This document shows, piece by piece, positions 41,583-50,953 of a DNA stretch of 64,000 bases. Position numbers and translations under genes: made by a program. Within the stretch, counting starts at the first letter, position 1. Every line of letters starts with the position of its first letter. A model generated the notes under the pieces. The model was not told where the DNA came from and did no database searches. It saw only the letters and a list, made by a program, of their open reading frames with translations. This DNA comes from Fermentibacter sp963718745 [NCBI: Candidatus Fermentibacterota bacterium]. GTDB lineage: Bacteria; Fermentibacterota; Fermentibacteria; Fermentibacterales. The stretch lies in contig OY970370.1 in the NCBI GenBank assembly GCA_963718745.1, positions 1,364,001 to 1,428,000 of the forward strand, in the 5' to 3' direction.

Positions 41583-42661
41583 GCGAACTGCCGCACATCC
41601 TCGCGAGGATATCCGAGATAGACGAACTGCTCTGTCTCCCGGAAACCCAGCGCAATCCGCCGGCCCTGCGATCGCTCTCCTCCGAGCGGTCGGCCCTGTC
41701 CAAGATCAGGGATACCCTGGAATCCCTCGCGTCCGTCGAATCCCTCGTAGGAGAGCTGGAGGAGGCCCTTTCGGGAAACGATCCCGAACTCGCCGAGATG
41801 GCGAGGGAGGAGCTGCCCCTGGCAACTGCCCGGAGGACGGTGCTCGAGGACGCCATGAAGCGCATGCTCCTCCCCCGCGACGAGAACGAGGGCAGGAACG
41901 TCATCGTCGAGATCCGCGGCGGGACCGGCGGCGAGGAAGCAGCGCTGTTCGCCGCCGATGTCTTCAGGATGTACTCGGGATACGCCTCGCGCCGCGGATG
42001 GAGGGTCGAGGTCCTCGGGAGCAGACCCTCCGAGAAGGGCGGCTTCAAGGAGATCGCCTTCTCGATAACCGGAAGCGATGTATACGCTCACATGAAATAC
42101 GAGGCTGGAGTGCACAGGGTCCAGCGCGTCCCGGAGACCGAGGCCCAGGGCAGGATACACACATCCGCCTGCACGGTGGCCGTGCTTCCGGAGGCCGAGG
42201 AGGTCGAAGTCGACCTCAGGCCCGACGACCTAAAGATCGACGTCTACAGATCCACCGGCCCGGGCGGTCAGAGCGTGAACACGACGGACTCGGCGGTGCG
42301 GATAACCCATCTCCCGACCGGTCTGGTCGTCACCTGCCAGGACGAGAAGAGCCAGCACAAGAACAAGGCTAAGGCGATGAAGGTGCTCTCTTCCAGGCTG
42401 CTCGCGCTCAAGCAGGAGGAGGCCGAGTCCGAGAGGGCTTCCGCAAGGCGCTCCATGGTGGGCTCGGGTGACAGGAGCGCCAAGATCCGCACCTACAACT
42501 TCCCCCAGTCCAGGGTCACGGACCACAGGATACACCTCACGCTGCACAGCCTGGAACAGGTCATGGCGGGCGATCTCGACCAGATAGTGGACGCCCTTAC
42601 CACGGACGAGCAGGACAGGCTCCTGTCCGAACGCACCTCCGGCGGATCGATGCCGGGATGA
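41579..42661 (+). CDS. prfA: Peptide chain release factor 1
   Basis: This 360-residue protein terminates translation at UAA and UAG. GGQ is at 229-231 within [17 protein letters not shown]. The codon-recognition PxT motif reads PET at 185-187 ([12 protein letters not shown]), a known variant. ATG 41579 overlaps the DUF1385 stop and the end overlaps prmC. PrmC, its methyltransferase, is next. Confidence 0.97.
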   Translation: MSELPHILARISEIDELLCLPETQRNPPALRSLSSERSALSKIRDTLESLASVESLVGELEEALSGNDPELAEMAREELPLATARRTVLEDAMKRMLLPRDENEGRNVIVEIRGGTGGEEAALFAADVFRMYSGYASRRGWRVEVLGSRPSEKGGFKEIAFSITGSDVYAHMKYEAGVHRVQRVPETEAQGRIHTSACTVAVLPEAEEVEVDLRPDDLKIDVYRSTGPGGQSVNTTDSAVRITHLPTGLVVTCQDEKSQHKNKAKAMKVLSSRLLALKQEEAESERASARRSMVGSGDRSAKIRTYNFPQSRVTDHRIHLTLHSLEQVMAGDLDQIVDALTTDEQDRLLSERTSGGSMPG

Positions 42662-43497
42662 CTCTCCGAACCGCCCTGAACACCGCCTCCCGGATACTCG
42701 GGGAAGCGGGATGCAGGGAACCGGTCACGGACGCCGAACTCCTCCTGATGCACATAACGGGACTGAAACGCCACGAGCTGTACCTGAACGGGACCGGCGG
42801 ACTGCCACCCGACCGTGCGGAGGCGTACTCCGCCCTGGTGGCATCCAGGGCTGCGCGGATCCCCCTCCAGCACCTTACAGGGGAGGCGTGGTTCATGGGC
42901 CGCAGGTTCGTGTGCGGTCCGGGCGCCCTCGTACCCAGGCAGGATACGGAGTCCATGCTCGAGGCCTTCACAGCCGCTCTGCCGCCCGGACCTGCCCGGA
43001 TCCTGGACGCCGGAACAGGCACGGGGGTGATCGGGATAACAATCGCGCTCGACAATCCGGGCTGCTTCGTGGTGGGGACCGACGTCTCGGCCGCCGCGCT
43101 CGGCCTTGCAGCGAGGAACATCGCGCTGCACGGGGCCGGGAACATGACGCTGGCCAGGTGCGATCTCTGTGGAGCTTTCAGGGGTGGATTTGACGGCATT
43201 GCAGCCAATCTCCCATACATAGCATCTGATGTGATCCCTTCTCTGGAGCCGGAGGTGCGCCTGTTCGACCCTCCGGCAGCACTTGACGGAGGACCCGACG
43301 GGATGGGCGTGATCAGGAGGATGATCGACGAGGCTCCGGACATGCTGTCGCACGGCGGGGTCCTCGGGCTGGAGGCCTCGGGCCCGCAGCCGGAGGAGAT
43401 CGCCGGACTGATGCGGAGCTCCGGAGCCTGGAGGGAAGTCGTGACCGGAAGGGATCTCTCGGGGAGGCCCCGGTGGGTGGTGGCCGGCAGACGATGA
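42658..43497 (+). CDS. prmC: Release factor glutamine methyltransferase PrmC
   Basis: This 279-residue SAM-dependent enzyme methylates the Gln of GGQ in release factors. Motifs include [30 protein letters not shown] and the substrate-binding motif as NLPYI instead of the common NPPYI. The substitution keeps the Asn. The start overlaps prfA, as usual for this pair. Confidence 0.94.
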   Translation: MTLRTALNTASRILGEAGCREPVTDAELLLMHITGLKRHELYLNGTGGLPPDRAEAYSALVASRAARIPLQHLTGEAWFMGRRFVCGPGALVPRQDTESMLEAFTAALPPGPARILDAGTGTGVIGITIALDNPGCFVVGTDVSAAALGLAARNIALHGAGNMTLARCDLCGAFRGGFDGIAANLPYIASDVIPSLEPEVRLFDPPAALDGGPDGMGVIRRMIDEAPDMLSHGGVLGLEASGPQPEEIAGLMRSSGAWREVVTGRDLSGRPRWVVAGRR

Positions 43498-44576
43498 GGA
43501 TTCGCAGGCGCAAGTCGCGGAGTGTCATGGTGGGGACGGTCCGTGTAGGCGGCGGAGCGCCCCTGTCCGTCCAGTCCATGACGAACGTGCCGACCCGCGA
43601 TGCCGACGCCTCCATCGCACAGATAGAGTCGCTGAGCAGTGCCGGAGCCCAGATCGTGAGGGTCTCGGTCCCCGACGACGCTTCCGCGGATGCGCTCGAG
43701 AGGATCGTCTCCGGATCCTGCGTGCCGATAGTCGCGGACATCCATTTCAGGGCGGACCTGGCCCTCAGGGCGATCGACGCGGGAGTCGCGAAGCTCCGGA
43801 TAAACCCGGGGAACATCCGCAGGCCGGCAGACGTCCGCACGCTCGCCGCCAGGGCTGCCGACAGGCGGATCCCGATCCGTATCGGGATAAACTCGGGAAG
43901 CATCCCGGGAGATCTGCGGGAGAAGTTCGGGACGGGCTCGGACGCGATGTGGGCATCCGCCGAGAGGCATCTGCGGATGCTCGAGGAGATGGACTTCAGG
44001 GATACCGTGCTGTCGCTCAAGGCCAGCGATCCGATGACGACGGTGGAGGCCAACCTGAGGGCCGCCAGGGAGTGTGACTACCCCCTGCACCTGGGCGTGA
44101 CCGAGGCCGGTCCGCCCATGGAGGGGGCCGTGAGGAGTTCCGTTGCGCTCGCCATCCTCCTCTCGAAGGGAGTGGGCGACACAGTGCGCGTCTCCCTCTC
44201 CGGACCGCCCGAGGACGAGCCCTTCGTCGCCTGGGAGATCCTCGCATCCCTGGGGCTCGGAAGGCTTCACCCCAGGCTGGTCAGCTGCCCCACCTGCGCC
44301 AGGACGAGGATCGATGTCGCGGGAATCGCAGCAGGACTCTCGGACGTCCTGAGGAGGATCCGGGGTTCATATACGGTCGCAGTGATGGGTTGCGAGGTCA
44401 ACGGTCCGGGAGAGGCCCGGGAGGCTGACCTCGCCGTCATAGGGAGTCCCGCCGGCATGATGCTCTTCAGGGGCGGGCGCAGGCTTCCAGGAACCATATC
44501 GCCGGGCGAGCTTCCCGGAAGGCTCGAGAAAGAGCTTGCCAGGCTGGCGAAAGAACACGGAGGTCCAGAAAGTTGA
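43494..44576 (+). CDS. ispG: HMBPP synthase IspG (GcpE)
   Basis: This 360-residue enzyme carries out the penultimate step of the MEP isoprenoid pathway. ATG 43494 overlaps the prmC stop. It has an N-terminal TIM barrel (LSVQSMTNVPTRD, VADIHFRADLAL, RINPGNI) and a C-terminal [4Fe-4S] site with SCPTCARTRID and GCEVNGPGEA. It requires a ferredoxin or flavodoxin; the exported ferredoxins in this window are not candidates because of their location. Confidence 0.96.
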   Translation: MRIRRRKSRSVMVGTVRVGGGAPLSVQSMTNVPTRDADASIAQIESLSSAGAQIVRVSVPDDASADALERIVSGSCVPIVADIHFRADLALRAIDAGVAKLRINPGNIRRPADVRTLAARAADRRIPIRIGINSGSIPGDLREKFGTGSDAMWASAERHLRMLEEMDFRDTVLSLKASDPMTTVEANLRAARECDYPLHLGVTEAGPPMEGAVRSSVALAILLSKGVGDTVRVSLSGPPEDEPFVAWEILASLGLGRLHPRLVSCPTCARTRIDVAGIAAGLSDVLRRIRGSYTVAVMGCEVNGPGEAREADLAVIGSPAGMMLFRGGRRLPGTISPGELPGRLEKELARLAKEHGGPES

Positions 44577-46000
44577 CAGGGATGGGCATAGTCCAGACTC
44601 TCATCAGAAAACTCGCCGACGGTGAGTTCGAAGAAGTCGACATCAGGTTCTCGGATGTGCTCGGATGCTGGCGTCACGTGACCCTCCCGGCGAGGAGCAT
44701 CAAACCCGAACTGTTCACCCGGGGTGTCGGATTCGATGGGTCGACCCTCACGGCGATGACTCCGACCGAGGCGGGTGACCTGGCTCTCGTCCCTGATCCC
44801 AGAAGGGTCTTCGCGGATCCGTTCACGAAGCATCCGACCCTCTGCATGATCGCCGACATCCTGCACCCGGACGACGGCAAGCCCTTCTCGCGCGATCCGA
44901 GAGGAGTGGCGAGGAAGGCCCAGGATCTCCTGAAGGAGACCGGCTTCGCAACCGAGAGCTTCTGGGCTCCGGAGTACGAGTTCTACCTCTTCGACAAGGC
45001 GTCGATCTGGAACGAGCCGGGCAGGGTCGGCTACGAGTTCTCAAGCATGGAGAACGGCAGGAATTCGGGCTCCCCGGAGGCGATGGGCCTCTTCCACCAG
45101 ACCGAGAGCGCCTACCACAGGATGTTCCCCGTGGACAGCCTCCATGACGTCAGGGCGGAGATAGTCTCGCTGATGCACGCGGCAGGGATACAGGTGAAGT
45201 ATCACCACCACGAGGTCGGACGGATGGGCCAGGTGGAGGTGGAGGTCTCCTTCGCCCCCTTCCTCAGCTCGGCCGACAATGTGATGATAACCAAGCATAT
45301 AGTCAGGAACGTCGCACTCAGACACAATCTTGCCGCCACATTCATGCCCAAGCCCATGAAGGGCGAGCCCGGCAACGGCATGCACATGCACATGTTCTTC
45401 ATCAACGGCGAGGAGCGTGTCTTCTTCTGCGAGGACGGCTACTGCAGCCTCAGCGAGACCGCGAGGAGCGCGATAGCCGGCATACTCCACCACGCAAGGG
45501 CCCTCTGCGCGTTCACCAATCCTTCCATAAACAGCTACCACCGCCTCGTGCCCAACCAGGAGGCGCCCGTCTACCGCTTCTTCTCGGGCGCGAACAGGAG
45601 CGCGGCCATCCGGGTCCCGGCCTACGCACGCACCCCTGAATCGATGCGTTTCGAGTACAGGGTACCGGACGGGTCCGGCAACCCCTACCTCTGCATGGCG
45701 GCGATACTGATGGCTGCGATCGACGGCATACGGAAGGACATGAAACCCGAGGAGATGGGCTTCGGTCCCATCGATGCGAACGTGTTCGCTCCCGGCTACG
45801 ACACTTCCGGTCTTGCCGTCCTGCCCGAGAGCCTGGACGAGGCACTGGACAGCCTGACGGACGACAGGGAGTTCCTCCAGGAGTCCGGGGTCTTCGAGCC
45901 GGACCTGATAGATGCGTTCATCGAGGCCAAGAGGGAGGAAACTGCGATGCTCAGGGGCAATCCGCACCCGCTCGAGCATTTCCTCTATTTCAACATCTGA
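44573..46000 (+). CDS. glnA: Glutamine synthetase type I
   Basis: This 475-residue enzyme makes glutamine from glutamate and ammonia. I use TTG 44573 (GGAGG nine bases upstream, overlapping the ispG stop); ATG 44582 is the alternative. Signatures are FDGSTLTAMTPTEAGDLALVPD, EYEFYLFD, EPGNGMHMHMFF and NRSAAIRVP. The region where enterobacterial enzymes carry the adenylylated Tyr (NLYDLPP) reads IDANVFAPGYD, so that control is probably absent. It is joined to the rho-ispG gene string without a gap. Confidence 0.95.
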   Translation: MTGMGIVQTLIRKLADGEFEEVDIRFSDVLGCWRHVTLPARSIKPELFTRGVGFDGSTLTAMTPTEAGDLALVPDPRRVFADPFTKHPTLCMIADILHPDDGKPFSRDPRGVARKAQDLLKETGFATESFWAPEYEFYLFDKASIWNEPGRVGYEFSSMENGRNSGSPEAMGLFHQTESAYHRMFPVDSLHDVRAEIVSLMHAAGIQVKYHHHEVGRMGQVEVEVSFAPFLSSADNVMITKHIVRNVALRHNLAATFMPKPMKGEPGNGMHMHMFFINGEERVFFCEDGYCSLSETARSAIAGILHHARALCAFTNPSINSYHRLVPNQEAPVYRFFSGANRSAAIRVPAYARTPESMRFEYRVPDGSGNPYLCMAAILMAAIDGIRKDMKPEEMGFGPIDANVFAPGYDTSGLAVLPESLDEALDSLTDDREFLQESGVFEPDLIDAFIEAKREETAMLRGNPHPLEHFLYFNI

Positions 46001-46017
46001 CCCGGAGGGGGAATCCT

Positions 46018-47139
46018 GTGATCCTTTCGAAGCGCTCTTCCGTCCTCGCGGCTGCCGCCCTGGCATTCGCTGCCGGGTGCGGTGCGCCCGAGGAGGGCGA
46101 CCTCGTTCCCGACTGGGCTGTCGGGGTGCCTGCCCGGACTCTTGCCGTCGTAGACAGCATCGGACTGGAGATGGGCGACAGCAGCTACGTCTTCGGCCAG
46201 ATAGCAGGGGTCTCCTGGACTCCTGACGGCGAGATCGCGGTGCTCGACCTCAAGAGATGCACGATCCTCTTCTACGATGCCGACGGAAACTACGTCCGCA
46301 GCCTGGGAAGACAGGGCAGCGGTCCGGGCGAGTTCCTCCTGCCGTCCGCGATGGCCTTCAGGGAGAGCGACGGAAGCCTTTCCGTGGCCGACGCGATGGC
46401 TGCGAAAGTCCACTTCTTCGATTCGACCGGTGCCTCGACCGGCGGGATGGAGGGCTTCTTCCCGACGGTCCCGATCCAGATCACCGCCGTCGACTCCGCA
46501 GGCCTGATCGGGCTCAAGCCCGATTTCGAGCAGAACGACCAGGGCATGTTCATGGGATTCACGCTGGCTCGCTGGGAGGGCGTCGAGATCGAGCCTTCCA
46601 TCGTCTATCACAGCGAGATGAACCCCTTCGACCCCATGGACATAGCCTCCAGCATGGCCGGGATGTTCTTCTTCGCCGCCGGCCCCGACGGCAGGGTGTT
46701 CCGGGCGCCCATGTCCTCGGAGGGCTACCTCGTAGAGGGTTATGAGCCCGACGGCACGCTGTTCCTCACCATCGAACGCTCCTACGAGCCGGTTCTGAAG
46801 ACCGAGGAGGAGATCGCGGACGAGAAGGCATTCGTCGAGGAGCGGATGGCCGCTTCCGGGACGCCGCCCGAGATGATCTCCTGGGAACCCGAAACGGTCA
46901 AAGCCTCGATTGCGGGCCTGCTGCTGGACGAGGAGGGGAACCTCTGGGTCAGGCGCGGCTGGGTCGATGTGGCTGTCTTCGACGTATTCGACATGGAGGG
47001 GACTCTCCTCTTCACCGCGACCGTGGAATACCCGGGAAGCACGGACTACTGGAGCGTAGTGTCAGGCGAGGGGGGCTTCCTGGCCTTCGACTCGAACCCC
47101 GAGACCTGGGCCAGGGTCTTCATGCTAGAGCTCAGATAG
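46018..47139 (+). CDS. 6-bladed beta-propeller lipoprotein
   Basis: This 373-residue protein starts with GTG (GGAGG upstream). The lipobox is AFAAGC. Repeating blades of NHL-like type are visible (WTPDGEIAVLDLKRCTILFYDADGNYVRSLG; GPGEFLLPSAM; VADAMAAKVHFFD; LLLDEEGNLWVRRGW), as in Bacteroidota 6-bladed propeller proteins of unknown role. It is 17 bases after glnA, but the product is an envelope protein unrelated to nitrogen. Confidence 0.82.
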   Translation: MILSKRSSVLAAAALAFAAGCGAPEEGDLVPDWAVGVPARTLAVVDSIGLEMGDSSYVFGQIAGVSWTPDGEIAVLDLKRCTILFYDADGNYVRSLGRQGSGPGEFLLPSAMAFRESDGSLSVADAMAAKVHFFDSTGASTGGMEGFFPTVPIQITAVDSAGLIGLKPDFEQNDQGMFMGFTLARWEGVEIEPSIVYHSEMNPFDPMDIASSMAGMFFFAAGPDGRVFRAPMSSEGYLVEGYEPDGTLFLTIERSYEPVLKTEEEIADEKAFVEERMAASGTPPEMISWEPETVKASIAGLLLDEEGNLWVRRGWVDVAVFDVFDMEGTLLFTATVEYPGSTDYWSVVSGEGGFLAFDSNPETWARVFMLELR

Positions 47140-47220
47140 CGCGGATTCCCGCCCGCGGAGCGGAGCCGCCACGGCTCCAAGGCTCTCCGCACTGCAGGGG
47201 TCGAGTCCGATGAAAAGATA

Positions 47221-47246
47221 CCGGGGAGCGGATGACCGCTCCCCGG
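47221..47246 (-). terminator. Terminator between convergent genes
   Basis: A perfect 11-bp stem CCGGGGAGCGG/CCGCTCCCCGG with a four-base loop lies between the propeller gene (plus) and the PPC gene (minus). On the minus strand it is followed by TATCTTTTC, so it should stop transcription of the PPC gene. A smaller hairpin lies at 47162-47178. Confidence 0.75.
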
Positions 47247-47277
47247 TTCGCATGTGTGACCGATCGTCCCTTACCGT

Positions 47278-48885
47278 CTAATCGTAAAGAGCGAAGGCCT
47301 CGCCCTCGGATCTCCTCTCCTGGGTTACCTCTACCCTCAGGGATCCGGTGGAACCGCTGGCGTAATCCCTCACGGTGATCATGACACTTCCGGATTGCGC
47401 GGGCGTGGGGTCGATCCTCAGGCGCGCGTTGGGGTATCCGCCGCCGTCGTCATCGCTGAGAACGGTACCGTCGGGGAGCACGGCCTCCACCCAGGGATCG
47501 ATCTCGTCGCTGTCGACCGACACCGTGTAGATGCTTCCCGCCATGACTTCGAGCGAGAAGAACAGCTCGGGGTTGTTCCAGCTGACCGTGGCATCGACCG
47601 GCCTGTCGATGGTTAGTGGTCTTGGTTCGACGAACGCCGTCTGGAAGGAGAACTGCACCTCTCCCGATTCGGATCCCGAGTAGCTGGTCACGAGAGCCGT
47701 GTAGGCGCCGGGGGCGAGCATCTTGGTGAGCCGCGAGTCGGACCCCTGGTAGTCGTCGTTGCTCCCGATCATCGTGACATACCCGTCCTCGATCCTCAGG
47801 AGGCAGAGGAAAGTATCGAGGTTCTCGGAGGAGGCATCCACGTCGTAGAGGCCGGTCCCGCCCCGGGGGACTTCGAACTCGAAGAAGGCGCAGGGCGTGG
47901 CGGCGGTGATGAGGAGATCGTAGGGCTTCTCCAGCGTGATCCCGGGCCAGACCGATATCGCGAGTCCCTCGCCGGGGGTCACGGTGCCGTTGTACAGGGT
48001 CCCGGGGCTCTCCGCCTGGACCGGTTCGGCCTGGAGGGCTTCGAGGTCGTAGTTCTCGTAGCTTATCGTGTAGGAGCCCTCGGTTCCATCGGAGTACGGG
48101 ACCACGACGGCCGCGTACCTGCCGGGCTCGAGGATCTCGTCGATCCGTGACTGGAGTCCGCCCGAGTAGTCGTCGTTGTGGATCACATAGTCGTACTCGT
48201 CGTCGTCCACGCTCATCAGCACGAGGATGGGGTCGAAGTCCTCCGATTCGAGGACCAGGGAAACGAGCTGCTCCTCGGTAACGTCGAAGACGTGGATGCG
48301 CGCATTCCCATACCCGTTCAGGTAGACGTAGGCATCGAGCTCGTCCTCGATGGCTTCCTCGATCAGATCGTCGTCCTTGCCCTCGAGCAGATCACCCTTC
48401 AGCAGTCCGGAGGTGAGGTCGGAGGCCGCGACGAACTCCTCGAGATCAGACGCGGAGGCCTCTGTCGACGTGACCGAGTACTCTCCGCTCGAACCGTCGA
48501 CCGCGAATACCAGGAGCCTGGCACCGCGCGGGATGTCTGACAGGACCAGACGGGAGTCGCTGTCGTCCTCCCAGTCGTCGGAGACCGCGATGATCGCTCC
48601 TTCGCTGTCGAATACAACCGCCACGGGATCGAAATCCCTGCTGGTCACTTCGATGGCGAGGTTCTTCCCCGCAGCCAGACCGAATTCAGCACAGGGGAAG
48701 CCCCCGTCGACCGGTCTGCCCTCGGCGAAGAGGAGCTCCTCGGCATCCTCGAGCCTGTCCTGGATGGTGTCGTCAGTCCTCGAAATCTCCCCCTCGAACT
48801 CTGCGTCGATCCCGATCCGCCTGCCGCAGCCGGTGACCGCGAGCGCGAGCAGGAGCACCGTCGCAACCATGAAGATCCTTCTCAT
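47278..48885 (-). CDS. Lipoprotein with repeated pre-peptidase C-terminal (PPC) domains
   Basis: This 535-residue protein has the lipobox LAVTGC. About four PPC-like beta-sandwich units follow, each with a DxDPxxxVF/L strand, an (N)DDxxxxSRL turn and a GxYxxxVxxY strand (FDPVAVVFD...DSRLVLSD; FDPILVLMS...SRIDEIL; LDTFLCLL...DSRLTKML; IDPWVEAVL...ARLRID). PPC domains usually help secreted peptidases bind or mature. Here they make up the whole protein, with no catalytic domain. A surface-binding role is likely. Confidence 0.8.
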   Translation of the reverse strand: MRRIFMVATVLLLALAVTGCGRRIGIDAEFEGEISRTDDTIQDRLEDAEELLFAEGRPVDGGFPCAEFGLAAGKNLAIEVTSRDFDPVAVVFDSEGAIIAVSDDWEDDSDSRLVLSDIPRGARLLVFAVDGSSGEYSVTSTEASASDLEEFVAASDLTSGLLKGDLLEGKDDDLIEEAIEDELDAYVYLNGYGNARIHVFDVTEEQLVSLVLESEDFDPILVLMSVDDDEYDYVIHNDDYSGGLQSRIDEILEPGRYAAVVVPYSDGTEGSYTISYENYDLEALQAEPVQAESPGTLYNGTVTPGEGLAISVWPGITLEKPYDLLITAATPCAFFEFEVPRGGTGLYDVDASSENLDTFLCLLRIEDGYVTMIGSNDDYQGSDSRLTKMLAPGAYTALVTSYSGSESGEVQFSFQTAFVEPRPLTIDRPVDATVSWNNPELFFSLEVMAGSIYTVSVDSDEIDPWVEAVLPDGTVLSDDDGGGYPNARLRIDPTPAQSGSVMITVRDYASGSTGSLRVEVTQERRSEGEAFALYD

Positions 48886-48937
48886 TCGTCTCCCTTCGGG
48901 CCGGCGCGGCGGGACCGGGATCCCGGGCCCGCAGGCG

Positions 48938-50170
48938 TCAGCCGTTCTTCACGAACTTCAGTCCACCGGAGCGGGATGGATTCAGCGCGAGCGCGAGCTT
49001 CCCGGAGAGCAGGTCCTGCACCTCCGAGCCCAGGACCTCCTTCCGCCATCCTCCCAGCTCTGTTTCTCCGTATGCCGAATCAGCAGGCTTCTCGCCCGGT
49101 CTGGTGGAGGCGAGCCGGTCCAGGAGATCCCTCGGCATGAGGAGCGACGGCGCGATCTTGAGGTGGCTGGCCTTCTGCTTGATGTAGATCCTCAGGATGT
49201 CCGCGCGAGCCGAGGCCGTACCGTCCGGGCGCTGTACCCGGATCTCCGGGACGTCGCCCGGGGGATCGGCCAGGGCACCGCCCACCACTTCCAGGATCTC
49301 TTTGCCCCACCTGCCGGCGAACCCCGAAGGCATCCCGCGGAGCCTCTCGAGGGAATCCATGGCCGTGGGAGACATCACGGCGAGCCTCGCGAGGATCGAA
49401 TCGGAGGCGATGTGCTGCCTCGGCCTGTCCAGGTCCCTCGCGCGCATCTCCCTCCACCCGATGAGGCGCCACAGTACCGGGAGGTTCGATTTCTTGATCT
49501 TGCCCGAGGATCTGGCCCTGCGGAAGAGATCGGGCAGGGATGCCTCGTATGTCTCCGGACGCGTCAGGTCCATGGCTTCGAGCCGGTACCATTCCGTCCG
49601 CTTCTTCCTGGCGAGCTCCGCATCGAGCCTTGCATGGAGATCGAGGAGATAACGGACATCGTCGAGGGCGTACTCGAGCTGCTCCTCCGCAAGGGGGCGC
49701 CTCGACCAGTCGCTGAGACAGAAGGCCTTGCGGGACTTGATGCCGCAGACGTCCTGCAGGAGGTTGTGCAGGCTGCACTGCTCCCCGTAGCCGAGGAAGG
49801 CCGCAGCTATCTGGGTGTCGAAGACGTTCTCCAGCCTTCCCGTGGGAAGCGTCCTCCAGAGGATGGCGATGTCGTTCCGGGCCGAATGCATGACCTTGGT
49901 GACCGACGGGTTGGAGAGGACCGGTTCGAGGGGGGCCAGATCCCCTACTGCGAGGGGGTCGATGGCCCAGGGACCGTCCTTGTCGGCGATCTGGACGAGG
50001 AACAGCTCGGGCCAGAATCTCCTCTCGCTGTGGAATTCGGTGTCCAGAGCGACAGCAGGGGACTTCTCGAGGTTCCCGCAGAAGTTCACGAAGGTTTCGC
50101 GATCCGCAATCAGTCTGTCGAGGGGGCCCATTTTCTCCATTCCGCCGCGCGGGTGGGGTCCTCGCGTCAT
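48938..50170 (-). CDS. rnd: Ribonuclease D-like 3'-5' exonuclease
   Basis: This 410-residue protein has a DnaQ-like exonuclease domain with VALDTEFHSER (DxE), VKVMHSARNDIAIL (D), and YALDDVRYLLDLH (YxxxD), all catalytic acidic residues present. Two HRDC-like helical regions follow (LWRLIGWREMRARDLDRPR; LRIYIKQKASHLKIAPSLLM). RNase D trims tRNA 3' ends. ATG 50170 follows GGAG by five bases and is coupled to the upstream stop; ATG 50140 and 50131 are alternatives. Confidence 0.9.
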   Translation of the reverse strand: MTRGPHPRGGMEKMGPLDRLIADRETFVNFCGNLEKSPAVALDTEFHSERRFWPELFLVQIADKDGPWAIDPLAVGDLAPLEPVLSNPSVTKVMHSARNDIAILWRTLPTGRLENVFDTQIAAAFLGYGEQCSLHNLLQDVCGIKSRKAFCLSDWSRRPLAEEQLEYALDDVRYLLDLHARLDAELARKKRTEWYRLEAMDLTRPETYEASLPDLFRRARSSGKIKKSNLPVLWRLIGWREMRARDLDRPRQHIASDSILARLAVMSPTAMDSLERLRGMPSGFAGRWGKEILEVVGGALADPPGDVPEIRVQRPDGTASARADILRIYIKQKASHLKIAPSLLMPRDLLDRLASTRPGEKPADSAYGETELGGWRKEVLGSEVQDLLSGKLALALNPSRSGGLKFVKNG

Positions 50171-50953
50171 CTAGTCTCCGTAGACCGGCGTGGCGAGCAT
50201 GTGATAGGGACACCGGACGCCGGAATCCGTCAAAGTGTAGAACGAGTAGCCGTTCACGGGGCATCGGTATCCTCCGGGAAGACCCGCCACGCCTCCGCTG
50301 AGCTCCCAGATCTCCTCGAGGGTCGAGGGGAGGGGGTGGCCTTCTCCGACCCAGTCCGCGACGACCGAGGCGGCCTCCGCCCTCCTGGCTCCGCAGGCGT
50401 CGTCCAGGAGATCGATCCCGTCGCCGAGGTGCCCGGAGGGACATGCGAGCACGCCGTCCACGGCCTCGTACGGGAGACCCGAGACCGGACATGTGAAGGA
50501 CGGTGCGAGGGCTCCGGCGGCCACTGCCGGCAGAACGGAGGACAGGGCGAAATCACGGCAGATCACGGACGCCGAACCCATGAGGGCGTCCAGCATCGAA
50601 TCCCCGGAGATTCTCCATTCTCCTTCCTCGAAACGGAGCCACAGGAGCCTGGACCCACCGTCCGGAAGCGACATCCTGAACGGCCATCCCCTCTGCTCCT
50701 GCCGGCCGATGCTGCCGCCTCCCGGAGAGGGCGGCCCCGCAAAGCCTGCATGCCCCATGGCGGCCTCCGAGACGAGGCCTGCGAGGCTGTCCGTCAGGAG
50801 GGCGCGGGCATCGCCGGGGCGACCCTCCTCGATCGAGAGCATGTACGCCTCCGAAACCTGCCTGATCCTCGCACCCGGGCTCCCGGGCAGCGCGGAGATC
50901 ACGAGGATCGCCGGGATCAGGATCAGCGCGATGGACGGCAGGAAGCGCCTCAA
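50171..50953 (-). CDS. Membrane-anchored protein with two cysteine-knuckle motifs
   Basis: Translation from TTG 50953, six bases after GGGAG and overlapping the upstream stop, gives 260 residues. It has an N-terminal membrane anchor (FLPSIALILIPAILVISAL), then a helical region (EAYMLSIEEGRPGDARALL), a domain with LRFEEGEWRISG, and two Cys-rich units: TCPVSGLPY...ACPSGH and RCPVNGYSF...RCPYH. The knuckles could bind zinc; their spacing recurs, as if the unit was duplicated. I do not recognise the family. Confidence 0.65.
   Translation of the reverse strand: MRRFLPSIALILIPAILVISALPGSPGARIRQVSEAYMLSIEEGRPGDARALLTDSLAGLVSEAAMGHAGFAGPPSPGGGSIGRQEQRGWPFRMSLPDGGSRLLWLRFEEGEWRISGDSMLDALMGSASVICRDFALSSVLPAVAAGALAPSFTCPVSGLPYEAVDGVLACPSGHLGDGIDLLDDACGARRAEAASVVADWVGEGHPLPSTLEEIWELSGGVAGLPGGYRCPVNGYSFYTLTDSGVRCPYHMLATPVYGD

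Noticed and set aside
42133-42141. Unusual PET codon-recognition motif in release factor 1
   Set aside because: PET in place of PAT is a known natural variant of RF1, so it does not point to altered stop-codon reading.
43201-43220. NLPYI instead of NPPYI in PrmC as a broken active site
   Set aside because: The substrate-contacting Asn is kept and all other motifs are normal, so it should be active.
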